A stretch of 64,000 nt of DNA from Hypholoma sublateritium FD-334 SS-4 (GCA_000827495.1 KN817589.1:148009-212008); one strand, 5' to 3'. Shown: positions 12,537 to 23,596, counted from the first letter of the stretch. Made by a program: numbers and translations. Notes: generated by a model not told the origin, from the sequence alone.

Positions 12537-15500
12537 TTACACGAGCGTGACATCGGTGTCGGTGGATCCACGGTGGATGAGTCTTGGTAAACTGCGAAAT
12601 TTATCCAAAATCCCCTTTCCTGTCGACGCTTTGTCAGACTTCGGTTCTTCCTCTTCGTCCTCTTCGTAGATCTGAGCATCTACAGATACGAGGGGCCGAT
12701 CTAGCGCAGCCTTTTTGTTAGGATTCCCCCAGGAAACTGTGATGCACCAGACAATCAAGATTGCGACCGCAAGCGACAGTGAACCAACCCAGCCGCGGCA
12801 CTCGGTAGTGGATTTTTGGAAAAACACGCAGAAGAATGCGACGAGGAAAGCCACAACACTACAAGAAAGAAAGATCATGAGGGCAAGCGGATATTACTAG
12901 AAGTGAGGTTCGTACCCCCACATCAAAAGGGCGTAAGGCAAACTATAAAGAATGGCCAACGTCTCCAAACCCACCAACCAGTGATTTTTTTTGTTTAGAA
13001 AGCTTTGCTGTCAAAGAGTGACAATCAACAAACGCTGTTACAATTGAATAAACAAAACTTGCCAGTTCCCCGGCTGTATCGGCTATTTTCGTCCGATTTT
13101 GCCGCATCAACAGCAGGCCTAGGATAATGCTGCCAATATTTGCAACAACAGAAAGATAACTTGCAATTTGGCCAGGAGATCTCGCTGCACCGTCGTTGAG
13201 GTCGACACTTTGGATTGCAAGGTACCCCACATTCGACGTTAGCATAACGGTTGCCTGCACTGAGTTAAGAAAATAAACGAGCTGACGGTCCGAGGAAGCT
13301 CACGAAGAAGATGAATTCTTGCCACTCTTGGTTCAATTTTGTCGTTGAATCTTCCCAAACAGATTTATGAAGTAGGCCGTCTACCCACATTTTCTGGAGA
13401 TTTCGAAGGTGGATATCCGGCGCCGAGAACAAAATGGGGGAGAGAGACTTGACAAGCCAAGTCCGTTTGTCGATTTCGTCGCCAAAAATAGAGAAATCGC
13501 GCTCGACACGCGAAAACGTTTCTCCGTAACAGTTGAGAAATTTCGAATGATCTGGTGATAATATTTAATTGAGGCTAAGATAATGTGAAGGGGTTGACTT
13601 GCAAAAGACATGCATGTGGCGAGCTGGACAAAAATTGAAGTATGAATGATGCGGTCCCGTGAACGAACAGAAAGAATTTACCAAATAGGCTCATAGTTCC
13701 ATCTGTGCTTTTCCCGATATTCTCTAGTGAAAATATTTATCTTCACGCACTATTAAAGCGAAGGAGTGGCTTACTTTCCATACCGTCTACCAATGTCAAA
13801 ATCTTGAACAAACTATCCATCGTATAAGGAGCCGTTGAATACGGCGATGTCATTTGGTCTATAAAGGAATTAGCTCCTATCGACTGTGTGCAAGTACGCC
13901 CCGGATTACGTGTGACATACCCCCGATGAGAAAAAGAACGATATCTCGAAGTTCGCAAAGCATCTCATCTGTCAGGGTACTACAGTGAGGATACAATGAT
14001 ACAAAATACCTGCGAAAAAAACCAATTAATCTTTCTGCACAACTTCAGTGAACTGACAGGCACCAATATTGTGATCGCATTTCGAATCCTAGATGGTAAT
14101 ATGAAAATGTGCCAATAAAAATCCACTATCAATGAACATACCAAGGTGTTGGATGGATTTTGGTCCATACAATTCAAACATACACTCCATATCGATAGTT
14201 TCAAGAGGCTCGAGGTAAAAGACAGCTCTTTCAGTGAGATCCGCGTAATAATATTCCGATTCGAGACAACTCCGGTCGTTTTCTGCGTAGAAAACGTCTA
14301 ACATGAGGACCGCTTTTTCTGGCATAGCCTTATTGAGGAATTGGATTGAGTATTCGAGTTCGTGGATTCCATCCATTAACTTATCATAAACGACAGGGTC
14401 GTACAAATCAGAATCTGTGTACACTCTCTGGATAGAGATCGCAGATGAATCTTCACGCCAATTTTTTTAAAGGTTCTGAGAACATACCTTTTCCGCATGA
14501 TAGAAATATCGGGCTCCTTCAGGGTGAACAAGGCTGATCCATCCAGGGCGACAGGATGGCCTTCGGGATTTATTTACCGTCAACCAAGAGAAATGCGACC
14601 CAGAATCGGAACCAACTTACTTTTCGAACACTATTGTCATCGGTTCTAGGTTGATATTGGTCCATTTCTTTGTTCTTGTTTAGAGAATATCAGCCATATA
14701 GAACCAACAAGGTGAGTTGAAGTACTAACATCTTAGTGCGTCTGTCATAGCGCCTGGAGTCCTGTGGTAAAGCTTGCTTGGATGTATGCGCACGTCGGGA
14801 AATAACTTGGGTCAACGGGATAATTTCCGGTGTCATAAACTCGTGGAGACTGCCTTCAATGAAAGGGGATGAGTGGTTTGAAACGGCAGGCGAAAGCGGT
14901 CTCGAAGGCGCTCTGAGGGACGATCCATAGGATTCTCTAAGGTTCGTTTCATCACCATGGGATGTCACTTCTAGTTGATCGGGTAGAGACGAACCGCACG
15001 GAGACGGGTTTTCTGAGAGAGTCGTATTACTAGGCTCGGATTGAAAATGTGAATATGGCTTGGTGGCGTCGGAGTGGTCTGAGGCAGGAGATCTTGGTTC
15101 TTCCACAACGATGGGTGGCGGGAGTTCCGGAGATGGTGATCGGCCCCGGGAAAAATAGGATAGATTGTCAGTGGATATCCGGCTTCTGAGCTGCGAGTGT
15201 GGTCGTGACGTGGGTGCAGTAGGGATAACGACTGATATTCCTCCCATCGACGGAGCGATGGAATGCGTGTCCGATCCCCGGTTACGAGAAGAAGTGCGAC
15301 TAATAGGCCGGTCCAGCCTCGATGAGGACGCATTGCGGATCCCATGCACCGAGTACGGGTAGCTAGACAGTGCCACTCCGTCCAAGGATACAACGTCTCC
15401 TTTGCGTACAACGGTGTATGCCAATGGCGCATCCTGCTGATTCTTCCTCGCTGAGTCCTCCTTTGATGCCCCAGGGTGCCCTTTGGGTCGCTTGTCGATT

Positions 15501-15670
15501 CCTCTCTGCAGGGACGTCTGTGATCGAAGAAAAGCAGCCCAGAGCGACAAGCGCCGGACGAGCCGAGTGCGTACGGCCTGCGCGATCCTTGGATTGCCGA
15601 CTTGTCGCAGCAGATTCCGAAGTGCGCTAACCAGTGTGCGGAGAAGTGGTGAACTGAAGGCTGAGCCCAT
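12537..15670 (-). CDS. WW-domain multi-pass membrane protein (paralog B, intact)
   Basis: Start ATG at 15670 (MGSAFSSPLLRTLVSALRNL); stop TAA at 12537-12539. Exon 1 (15670 to about 14740) encodes a basic N-terminus and a long Ser/Pro-rich disordered region. A short exon near 14.6 kb leads into the WW domain at about 14.49-14.58 kb (GWISLVHPEGARYFYHAEK), reached through a 53-nt intron ending CCCGAAG. The next exon holds VYTDSDLYDPVVYDKLMDG and ESEYYYADLTERAVFYLEPL. The C-terminal third has membrane helices: VGYLAIQS...IGSIILGLLLMRQ near 13.1 kb, LPYALLMWG near 12.93 kb, then FLVAFFCVFF and AVAILIVWCITVSW near 12.8 kb, and an acidic tail. No stop or frameshift is visible. The architecture suggests an integral membrane protein with a cytosolic WW module; ligand and compartment are unknown. 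It is nearly identical to the 55.4-56.3 kb part of the third copy, introns included. Confidence 0.85.
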
Positions 15671-17406
15671 TGATATCTCGAGGAGTCGGCAGTTCCGAGT
15701 AGAGGGTCGAAAGCAGAGAAGCGCCTGTGCTCATGCTGTCCACATTCACCAAGAATATCATCGATCTTGCAGGCCGCTTTGAATAGGTACTTGTGCTCAC
15801 GCGGATGTCGTCCAATAGAGAACGCTTGTCAATCGACCGGCTCGACCGCGGACAAGCCACAAGGCGTATTTCCCACGGATTCAACACAGCCACCTACAGG
15901 CGAATCTCGCACAAGTCTCGTAAGCTATTTCATGAATCTGCAGAGCAACTGCGCAATAAAACCTCTTATGTATAATACAAGTAGCGGTGTATATTTGCCA
16001 CTCATCCTTAAGCATAGCCTTCCAGAGCATTTGGTGTGCAGCCTGAATCCTGATCAGTCTGCGCGGCTGTGCCGTGGCCCGTGTCGCACTGCATTCGCAC
16101 TGCATTTAAGACCGTGCGTGATAAAGGTTCCCGGAGACCTCTGCGAAGTAAATGGAGGTCAGGTAAAAATCGTCATAGCGCACGGGCACTGAAGCTTGAA
16201 CGCGAGCCCAACTTTTCGCCCCATGTCACCTGGGCTGTGCGAGCCTGAGGGACGAGAGAAAATATAAATTCAAAGATACTAGTAGACTGCTTGAAAACCA
16301 GGGAGAGGTGAACACAGCACCTTCATTTCCGCCGCAGCGGATCTTTATAGAGTAATCACATCAGCCGCACCACCCGGTTTCGTCTTGCGAGGCGATGAAA
16401 GAGCGTGTCCTGACCAGTGTTGCTTGCACGCCTAGCGAGGTGGCAGCGTCAATTACTCGGCGGGGTGTTAAATAAACGCCCTGCGATACGCCTAGCGAGG
16501 TGGGGGATTTTACCCTGGCGAGGGCGAAGCACCTAGTGAGGACTTTTGTCCTGGCGAGGGCAAAGGCTATTCTCGCGCGGACTGGAGGCACTCACCGCCG
16601 GTTATTGGACTTGATTGAAGTCCCTTTAAACTCAAAATATTTACCTTGTAGCAGAGCACCCGGGCGCGGCGGTGGTATCCAATAAAATGAAAGTGATATT
16701 CTAGTGAAACATGTCATATGTATCTACAGTTATGTATAGTTCTTGATGGAACGAAATAAATAGATTGCTACTTATAATTATCATGCAGTAGTTATGAGCG
16801 AAGAGCTATAAATACGTAGGGTAAGAATACGGCGTCGACAGATCACTCCTGGGTAGCACTATACTATGGTAGTATGTGGTTTTACGTAGCGCTGAATTCA
16901 CAGCGCTATATCAAGCAACTGGCTTTGCTGAGGACCTTTGGGCGCTTAACAACTCAATGCGGCAAACAGTTAACTATTGATAGAAAGCTCAAAATAGCCC
17001 TTCAGTAAACCATTGGCGCTCAAGAGGTTTACATCGACCTGTATAAGCCTGTATGCTTTAGGTCACCTTCAAATACGCGAAAAAATCGATTACTTGCATT
17101 GCGATTAAGTACATAGTTCCAGTCTGCACGATTGCAGCACGATCAGGATTTCTTGCGCATTTAAGGTGAGAAACAATATGCCTAGGGTGACATGATAGTC
17201 CAGTCGACTCCGTTCCTGGTAACAGGCCTTGTCTTAAGTGCGGCTGAAGACGACTGCGCATGTATATATCTTTATGCGGAATGCGACTTTCGGTGCCGGT
17301 TATCATAGCAGCTGCAGAAAAAGGCACTGATGTCATCATGAGTTCACGTGCGGTGTAATGTACTGCGCAGTGCGCTCTGCGGCACCGTTTATGCCTGGCC
17401 ACCTCC
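15671..17406. other. Intergenic region between WW paralog B and the glycosyltransferase
   Basis: No convincing gene. It contains degenerate direct repeats of CCTRGCGAGG (about 16431-16565). It also contains a TATAAAGATCCGC plus GC-rich hairpin on the minus strand at about 16330-16362, similar to other element ends in the window. The rest is AT-rich. The last 60 bases hold the presumed promoter and leader of the glycosyltransferase gene. Confidence 0.4.
16431..16565. repeat. Degenerate direct repeats of CCTRGCGAGG
   Basis: Five spaced copies of a 10-nt core: CCTAGCGAGG twice, CCTGGCGAGG twice and CCTAGTGAGG once, each followed by variable GC-rich sequence. The spacing is irregular, so this is a dispersed short motif rather than a clean minisatellite. 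Possible roles include protein binding or remnants of a mobile element; neither is shown. Confidence 0.45.
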
Positions 17407-18615
17407 ATGTCTCTCCCCGCCCGCCTGCGCTATTTGCTCATCGGGACTGTGGCACTCACACTCCTGCTGGGCGCCCGCCTTTCGCTGCACAACGCCCCCG
17501 CCACCCCCGCCGCCTTCAGTTCCACCTCCGTCGCTCCGGCGGCCGAGCTTGAAACAGCGCCAGCGCCCGAAACAGCGCCAGCGCCCGAAAAAGCACCGCC
17601 GGCCGCCCCGCGCATCCTGCTCGTCTCCGCCTTCTTCCCCCTCCCCACATCGAAACACTCGCCCGCCGAGTACGACGCATGGCTCGCCCACTTCCTCGGC
17701 GAGATCACCACAGACATCTACTTCTACACCCCCCCGGCACGCGGGCCCGCCGTGCGTGCCCTGCGCGGCGCCCGGCCGCTCGCGCTCAACACCTCGTTCG
17801 CCAGCCCGTTCGACGTTCCGCCGCTGCACGGCCGCGAGGCGCAGTACGCCGCGATGCACGCGAAGGACCGCGAGGCGTTCCGCCACACGCCCGCTCTGTA
17901 CGCCGTGTGGAACGCGAAGCCGTGGCTGCTCACCGCCGCCCTGGACGCAGCCCGCGCGGAGGGGCGGGAGTACGACTTTGCGTTCTGGTGCGACGCGGGG
18001 AGCTTCCGCGAAGGACACGCGTACCGCGCGTGGCCCGACCCTTTACGCGTGCTCGAGGTGTTCGGCCCCGGCGTCGCCAACGAGAAGATATTCATCCCGC
18101 TCGCCGGCCTCCCCCCGCGCTCCGCGCGCACCTGGACCCCCGCCGCCGGCCCCCTCGACGCCGAGGTCTCCGAAGGGTCCTTCTTCGGCGGGCCCCCGCG
18201 CGCCGCCGCCGCCTTCGCCGCGGACTTCTACGCGTTCCACGACGCGCACGCCGCGCGCGGCGCGTTCGTCGGCAAGGACCAGACGCTGTTCAACGCGCTG
18301 CTCCTCCTGCGCCCCGCGCGCTTCCGCACCGTGCGCGTCGCGGGCCCGCTCGCGTGGCCGCTCGACGTGGGGGCGCTCGGCGCGTGCGGCGCGGAGTGGT
18401 TCTACTACCAGTTTTTGCTCGCGCGCGAGGAGGAGCGCGAGGCGATGCGCACGCTGTGGGGCGCGGACGCGGCATCGGCTGCGCGCCTGTGGGACGGCTC
18501 GGCGTGGTGGCGGGAACGCCAGCGCTGTCGTGTCGCGCCAGTTGTCGGCGTGGACACGCTTCTTACGAGCGTTTTTGGGCCGGGGTGGACACCGCCGGCG
18601 CCGTTGGAGAGCTAG
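17407..18615 (+). CDS. HtrL/YibB-like glycosyltransferase, type II membrane protein, single exon
   Basis: 402 residues with no intron. A cytosolic N-terminus of about 9 residues precedes one hydrophobic anchor (YLLIGTVALTLLLGARL, residues 9-25). An Ala/Pro/Glu-rich stem with a short APETAP repeat follows (about 45-62). The catalytic-type domain then contains ILLVSAFFPLP, EYDAWLAHFLGEITTDIYFYT, LYAVWNAKPWLLTAAL, FAFWCDAGSFR and FVGKDQTLFNALLLL. This motif order fits the HtrL/YibB family, whose bacterial members are tied to lipopolysaccharide synthesis; a Golgi-type lumenal sugar transferase is the likely fungal role. Donor and acceptor sugars cannot be read from the sequence. The ATG at 17407 is chosen because it directly precedes the signal anchor. 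The gene is strikingly GC-rich compared with its neighbours. All other copies in the window are truncated and broken. Confidence 0.8.
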   Translation: MSLPARLRYLLIGTVALTLLLGARLSLHNAPATPAAFSSTSVAPAAELETAPAPETAPAPEKAPPAAPRILLVSAFFPLPTSKHSPAEYDAWLAHFLGEITTDIYFYTPPARGPAVRALRGARPLALNTSFASPFDVPPLHGREAQYAAMHAKDREAFRHTPALYAVWNAKPWLLTAALDAARAEGREYDFAFWCDAGSFREGHAYRAWPDPLRVLEVFGPGVANEKIFIPLAGLPPRSARTWTPAAGPLDAEVSEGSFFGGPPRAAAAFAADFYAFHDAHAARGAFVGKDQTLFNALLLLRPARFRTVRVAGPLAWPLDVGALGACGAEWFYYQFLLAREEEREAMRTLWGADAASAARLWDGSAWWRERQRCRVAPVVGVDTLLTSVFGPGWTPPAPLES

Positions 18616-18800
18616 ACGGTGTGAGAGTTCATAGATCGCGCGGTGTAATGGTGGGGAAGTGGTTACGGGTGCTCGACGCGCATGCCAGGCTTTACTATAG
18701 GCAAGACCTAGTCGATTTACTGCTTGTCCTAATAATATATGTATAATCATTATCGAAGAACAGACACATAACACACACTGCAATGGTTCGGGCTTCATCG
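18578..18800 (+). repeat. 3' end and flank of the glycosyltransferase gene, copy 1 of a direct repeat
   Basis: The last codons of the gene and about 185 bases downstream recur at 19752-19978 with high identity, including GGGGTGGACACCGCCGG, CATGCCAGGCTTTACTATAG and CTAATAATATATGTATAATC. The AT-rich segment probably contains the polyadenylation region. Confidence 0.75.
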
Positions 18801-18949
18801 TTCGGCTGTCGCGCGCAAAGGTCAATCCGCCTGTCAGGTCCGCAAGCCTAGGCTGTATTCAATGTGCTCCTCGAAACGCGTGGCTGCGCCCATTGGGTCG
18901 CCACAGCAGATCAGTCGGCACCCCGTCAAAAATATATCTATTACACATA

Positions 18950-19170
18950 AAGGAATTTATGATAAGTATATCACAGATGCAACGAGACAAGCTGCATCCC
19001 ATGTTCTTCCAACTTGGCTTTGGGAAATTTTAACCCTTTCTTGGACTCGAGTGTGAACTGATCCTTTTGGTGTATAGTTGTCATTTATTTTTGTGCGTAG
19101 CGCAGGAGCAAGGAGGAGTGTGGGATGCGCATGCCTAGGTGAGTCGGGATGATTGGGTCGAAAGGCAGCA
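18950..19170 (-). pseudogene. 3' relic of a HET-domain gene (HET0)
   Basis: On the minus strand this short segment joins two pieces of the HET C-terminal region: HPTLLLAPALRTKIND near 19.12 kb, then, out of frame, the final helix ending ...EEHGMQLVSLxL near 18.98 kb. About 850 bases found between these points in the intact copies are missing. The 3' flank (GGCACCCCGT...TTACACATAAAGGAA) matches the flank of HET1 at 20.11-20.17 kb. It marks a collapsed extra unit at the left edge of the array. Confidence 0.65.
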
Positions 19171-19560
19171 CGCTCACTCTCGTTCCAGTGCCCCGCTATA
19201 TCCTGCGCTGCAAGTATGACGCGATGCCGCACACCCAGTCTGCTCTCCTTCATCCACACCAAGCCGTTTGGGCCTAAGGCGCGAATGCCGAAAGTGCTGA
19301 TTAAGGATCTAAACAGAGCTGAGAGATCGTCTGGTGAGGAGCACCGCTCTCGATCTTGAATATACAGAGGCTTATACGTGCGCATATATTCCAGAGTGAA
19401 GACGGTCACTCGACATTCAAGTTCATCAACAAAATAAGCTCTTTCATCGACGAATTCTCGCCTCGACGTCCATCCCCCCCACGAATCGGACACACGGAGC
19501 GATGGCGGCCGCTGACGCGCCTGTCTACACCTAGACCGTGAGCGCGACAGCTCACGCGTC
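19160..19560 (+). repeat. Degenerate copy of the intron-bearing cassette
   Basis: It contains CGAAAGTGCTGATTAAGGAT, GAGATCGTCTGGTGAG, then about 60 bases to ATATATTCCAGAG, AAGACGG and finally CACGAATCGGACACACGGAGC. This is the same order as in the clearer cassettes at 29.9-30.4, 37.3-37.8 and 51.2-52.6 kb. No open frame runs through it. Confidence 0.45.
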
Positions 19561-19689
19561 TCTGTCTGCTTCCGCCGTCCTTCCAACATGACCGCAGCGG
19601 CGCTCGGCCCACATGCCAAATGCACATTCCGCACATTCCCCCTAGAATCTACATTGTCAATGCGTGGCACATATTGTCCACAAGACACG

Positions 19690-19795
19690 ACACATTCGTA
19701 TGCCTCGCCGCTTTCGACGCGTCCGACACCTCGCCGCTGCCGTGGTCGTCTGGGGCCGGGGTGGACACCGCCGGCACCGCTGGAAAACTAGACGG
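19690..19795 (+). pseudogene. 3' scrap of the glycosyltransferase gene
   Basis: Only the last codons remain (GGGCCGGGGTGGACACCGCC through the stop region), joined upstream to a cassette-derived sequence (CGACGCGTCCGACACCTCGCCG). A rearrangement has removed the body of the gene. It sits immediately before the repeated 3' flank. Confidence 0.6.
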
Positions 19796-19978
19796 CATGC
19801 GGGTAGACAGATCGCGTGGTGTAATGGTAGGGAGTGGTTACGGATGCTCGACGCGCATGCCAGGCTTTACTATAGGCAAGAACTAGTCGATTTACTACTT
19901 GTCCTAATAATATATGTATAATCATCATCGAAGAATAGATACATAACGCACACTGCAATGGTCCGGGATATTTAGGCG
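19752..19978 (+). repeat. 3' end and flank of the glycosyltransferase gene, copy 2 of a direct repeat
   Basis: Second copy of the 18578-18800 repeat, about 1.17 kb downstream in the same orientation. The AT-rich tail is nearly unchanged, so the duplication is younger than the decay of the coding part. Confidence 0.75.
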
Positions 19979-20174
19979 GCGACATGTAAGGCGCGCGGGA
20001 GATGCGTGTCCAAGTCAAGTCCTATGGGGTGGGGTGGGCTTTATCGTTCAGCTGTCGCGCGCAGATAATCCGTCTGCGCGGCTGCGCCGCCTGCGTCGCC
20101 TGCGTCGCCACAGCAGCTCAATCGGCACCCCGTAAAACATATATTCTATTACACATAAAGGAAATTATGATATA

Positions 20175-22404
20175 TCACAGATACAACGAGACAAGCTGCA
20201 TCCCATGTTCTCCTAATTCGCCTTTAAGGATTTTCAACCCCTCCTTGCACTTGAGCAAGAAGTTCGACGGTATTCCAGATAGTATTTGTACATTTCCAAA
20301 AGGCATGAAGTTTCCTTCCTGCGATCCATCCCAGTTTAATTGCAATGCCAGAGACCGCACAGGAAGCAGAACGTGGCCGCTGCTGTCAATTCCAAAATTC
20401 ACTATCCCATACATCCTGGTTGTTATTCTATCCGACAGTGCCCCAGGACTGGCGACACGCAGATCAGCCAGACTCCCTGTGTATAACCTGCTGTCCAATA
20501 GGTGGATGCGCATTTCTTCTATTGCACCAGTTCTGTGGAAAACCTTGCTTGTTGTTGACGCTGCAGAGACGTCCCCTTTTGCAGTATAGCTTTCACTGTC
20601 TAGCGATATTGGTATCGCCAGCGCAGGAACAAGGAGGAGTTGGATGCGCATGCCCAAATGGGTTGGAATGATTGGCTTGAGAGGCAGAAAGTGATCCAGG
20701 CATGTACCCCAATTAGAATGATCCCACCAATGAGTCCGGTATTTGTACGATTCCAGCGACGTCGGGGATCTATGACATTTTTCTTCGTGTTGAAGAGCTC
20801 ACGGACGAGGCGGAAGAACGCGCGGCTGGCCCCCTCGCCATAGGCGATGGATATGTCGACCCCGAGAATACCCATGAGCGAGTAAGAGGCGTCTTCTTCA
20901 CGCGTAACCTGCCGACCACACGCCATCTGCATTCTGCGCGAAAACGGGATGGCTGCGATGTGGCCGCTCCAGCTGAGGTTCAGTTCCCTACCGGTGATCC
21001 CACTCGCCTTTTGGATGACTGACAGTATTTCGGCGTCACTGTTGGATCCCAGCTGATCCCAATTTCCGTTGTAGAAGACAGTGCGAACGGGTGCGAGCAT
21101 CTCCTGCAAGGTCCAGCCACGGGTGAACCACGAGTCGCGGTGCGCATCGGAAATATTGGCAGTGTCGGCAAAGAATGTGATGCAGACGGAAGCACCGCGG
21201 TACCAGTTGTACATCGACCGTATAGACTCGTCCAGCTCCGAGCTGCTCTCCTTGTTAATGCAGACATTGTCGACCCAGCCCAGGGTTATGTTGTGGTCCC
21301 GAGCCGCGACTTCGCAGAACTTGACGATCTTGCTATTCCCCTGCGGATTGCACTCGCGCGTGGCCCAGTCCTGGAAGGTGACCTCCCCGGGGGCATCTCG
21401 CATCCAAGTGTGCGACAGGATGGCGTAGTGCACGTTTTTCTCGACGACCGCCTGTAGTAGTTCCTGCATTTTATTTTGTTGGTGGAGCATGGACAACGCC
21501 CCAACTTCATAGTTTTTCAATCCTTCGGCCTTCGCCCATGCTGATAGAAATTCCGGCTCTGCTGTTTTGGCAAATACCCCGGGAAGTATGCAAGAGAAAA
21601 TTACATTGCGCCCAACGAGCTGGATGTTGGACCCGTCCTTGTCGAATGCCAGAAGGCGGATGGGCATCTTGTTGAATACGTGAGCACGCGCCGCGACCAG
21701 CGTCTTGATTTCCAAGTCGCTCCGTGGGACTTCTGCATTTTATTTGACGGATGAGATCAAAGATGTTCTGGCATACAGTGGGATTCTTACCTTTGGGGAG
21801 AACCGGGAGCACCTCATTTGTCACGTCTGCTCCCACGCCGGGTTCGGGAGGGTCTTCTGGAAGCAGCGCACATTTTAGGTTCATGTAATATATATTCGAA
21901 TAAATGCACGATGACCCTACCTTGCTTGCTATGAGCCTCCGAGTCCGAAGGAGCGTATACGGCCGCTGAAACGAACGCTGTCAAGGCGGACAGCAGATTC
22001 TTACCCTCCAACCCATTCATCAACTTGGCGTCCGCGTGGTCTACCGTACGACCAGTCAGCACAGATTCACCGTTATGAATATGAAAATACTGTACAGTTT
22101 GGATCGTTGGTTTTCTCGGGCGCTGGAGAGTAAACAAAGTTATTCCATGTTCTCGAGAGATGGGATCGATCGTTTTCGTACCCGACGAAGCGGCATATCC
22201 TTGAATGACCGGCTTCAAGAATACGACAAGGGCGCTCAAGAGATTTTTGGCGCCTATGTCTGAGCATACGTGTATCTCTGGCGCATCTGTGGTCGTTACA
22301 ATGGGTGGTTAGCGCGTGAAAACCATGGTAAACAGCGGCTGTCTGGATAAGCGCTCACCTTTTCCTGCTATGGACGTGCGGTCGATTGGCAAAATTGAAA
22401 TCAA
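20175..22404 (-). pseudogene. HET-domain gene 1 (HET1), frameshifted and lacking the expected start
   Basis: The HET domain itself is well preserved: YAILSHTWMRDAPGEVTFQD, LGWVDNVCINKESSSELDES, SWFTRGWTLQEMLAP and GILGVDISIAYGEGASRAFF lie in one open frame at 20600-21715. Near 20770, 37 bases present in HET2 (those encoding NRSYNLGESLLPS) are missing. The frame shifts and ends in unrelated residues, while the true C-terminus continues in another frame at 20175-20657. At the 5' end the codon matching the ATG of HET2 and HET3 reads ATT near 22402. The small 5' exons with GAKNLLSALVVFLKPVI and GKNLLSALTAFVSAAV are still present with good splice sites. HET domains act in fungal incompatibility and cell death. 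A truncated protein carrying only the HET domain could still be made from another start. Confidence 0.8.
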
Positions 22405-22599
22405 CGAAAGTGCTACCTCCACAGTCTTGTTGAGTTCTGCTCACTGAAGCTCGTCGACATGGGGTGCTACTGGTACTCAAGCCGTGTAAGATGATGGTAG
22501 CAAGCTGACAGCGGTCCTGTGAGAGTGACGTTCACATCAGCACCTGGTCAAGATGTGGTGGTATACGGGGACTGCTCGGGCCGGGCAGTGCATGAGCGC

Positions 22600-23090
22600 C
22601 GACGGCACCAGGCACCAGGCCGCCGGCCAGCCAGCTTACTCGCGCCGGTGAGTCGCAACTTCGGGCAGGCAGGGGGGGGGAGATCACCAGCGACTTCCAC
22701 ATCTACATGCCGCCTAGACAAACGCCCGGCGTGAGCAGCCTGCGCGACGCCCACCCGCTCGTGCTCAACACCTCGTTCGTGAGCGCGTTCGGAGTTCCAC
22801 CGGCGCAGTTCGCGGCGTGGAACACGACGTCGTGGCTGCTCCCCCACACACACTGGTTGTGCGCCACGGCGACGACGCGCATGGTTCGCATGGCGTCCTG
22901 ATGGGGCGGGGCGGTTTTACTATCAGTTCGTGTTAGGGCGCCAGGATGAGAGCGAAGCCATGCGCGCTGTGGGACGGTGGCGCAGCGGTTCGATGTGATG
23001 GCGCGCGCCGGCGCCGTCGTATTGTGCCTGTTATCGACGTGGATACGACCTTCGCGAGGTTTTGGGGGCAGGGCTGGACTGGAGGCCGGA
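22600..23090 (+). pseudogene. Decayed glycosyltransferase copy 1 (5'-truncated)
   Basis: Recognisable pieces are GEIT.DFHIYMPP, LVLNTSFVSAFGVPP, the WYYQF-like segment near 22.92 kb, and the end region GACGTGGATACGACC...GGGCAGGGCTGGACT. They follow the intact gene at 17.4-18.6 kb but with frameshifts, stops and a large central deletion (residues about 145-315). The N-terminal anchor is absent. It lies just right of the HET1 5' end, divergent from it. Confidence 0.7.
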
Positions 23091-23596
23091 AAATGTGCGC
23101 CGTACTGGATCCGTGATTCGCGTATCCGACGGGTGCAGCGGCTTGCGAAGAGGGATGGAACGATGGTCGTTGCAATGCCTACGGGGATGGTGCGTCGGTG
23201 CTGGTCGGCACACACAAAGTCTGCGGGCGGGGCGGAGGGCGGAGGGCGACGGGCAAGTCTGCATGTTAAATGTGTCTGCTAGGGATCATGAGCAGCAGTC
23301 TTGACTGGCACGCACATGGTTTGGGGCCTCAAGACATAAGAATTTTTCATTTATGAATGCAGGAAAATATGCACTATAAAAACAGCATTTGAGTAGAATG
23401 TAGAAAGTAGAAAGTTGTAGCGAGACTGTTCACGTAGACTGGTAAGATCATCGACATGAAGATACGTAACCAATAACTGTCCTCTAGTCCAAGATTATGG
23501 TGACTGGGTTACGTCTTGAAGACACTCGGTCCTTACTATGGCCTGCAAAAGAGATTGACATATGTGAGTATAATAGACCAAGAACACATAAATGAT

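Noticed and set aside
17348..18746. Long open frames of 355 to 428 codons overlapping the glycosyltransferase gene in other frames
   Set aside because: They arise because the gene is very GC-rich and stops are rare. Their residues are Arg/Pro/Ala runs without motifs, while the chosen frame has a signal anchor and family motifs.
18957..19688. Minus-strand open frame of 243 codons
   Set aside because: Only its last third resembles a protein, and that part is the HET relic read through a deletion. The upstream part runs through the repeat cassette and has no support.
19815..19870. tRNA-like sequence GTGGTGTAATGGTAGGGAGTGG
   Set aside because: The first part resembles a tRNA A-box, but no B-box or cloverleaf pairing follows. 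The same stretch recurs after the intact gene as part of the 3' flank repeat.
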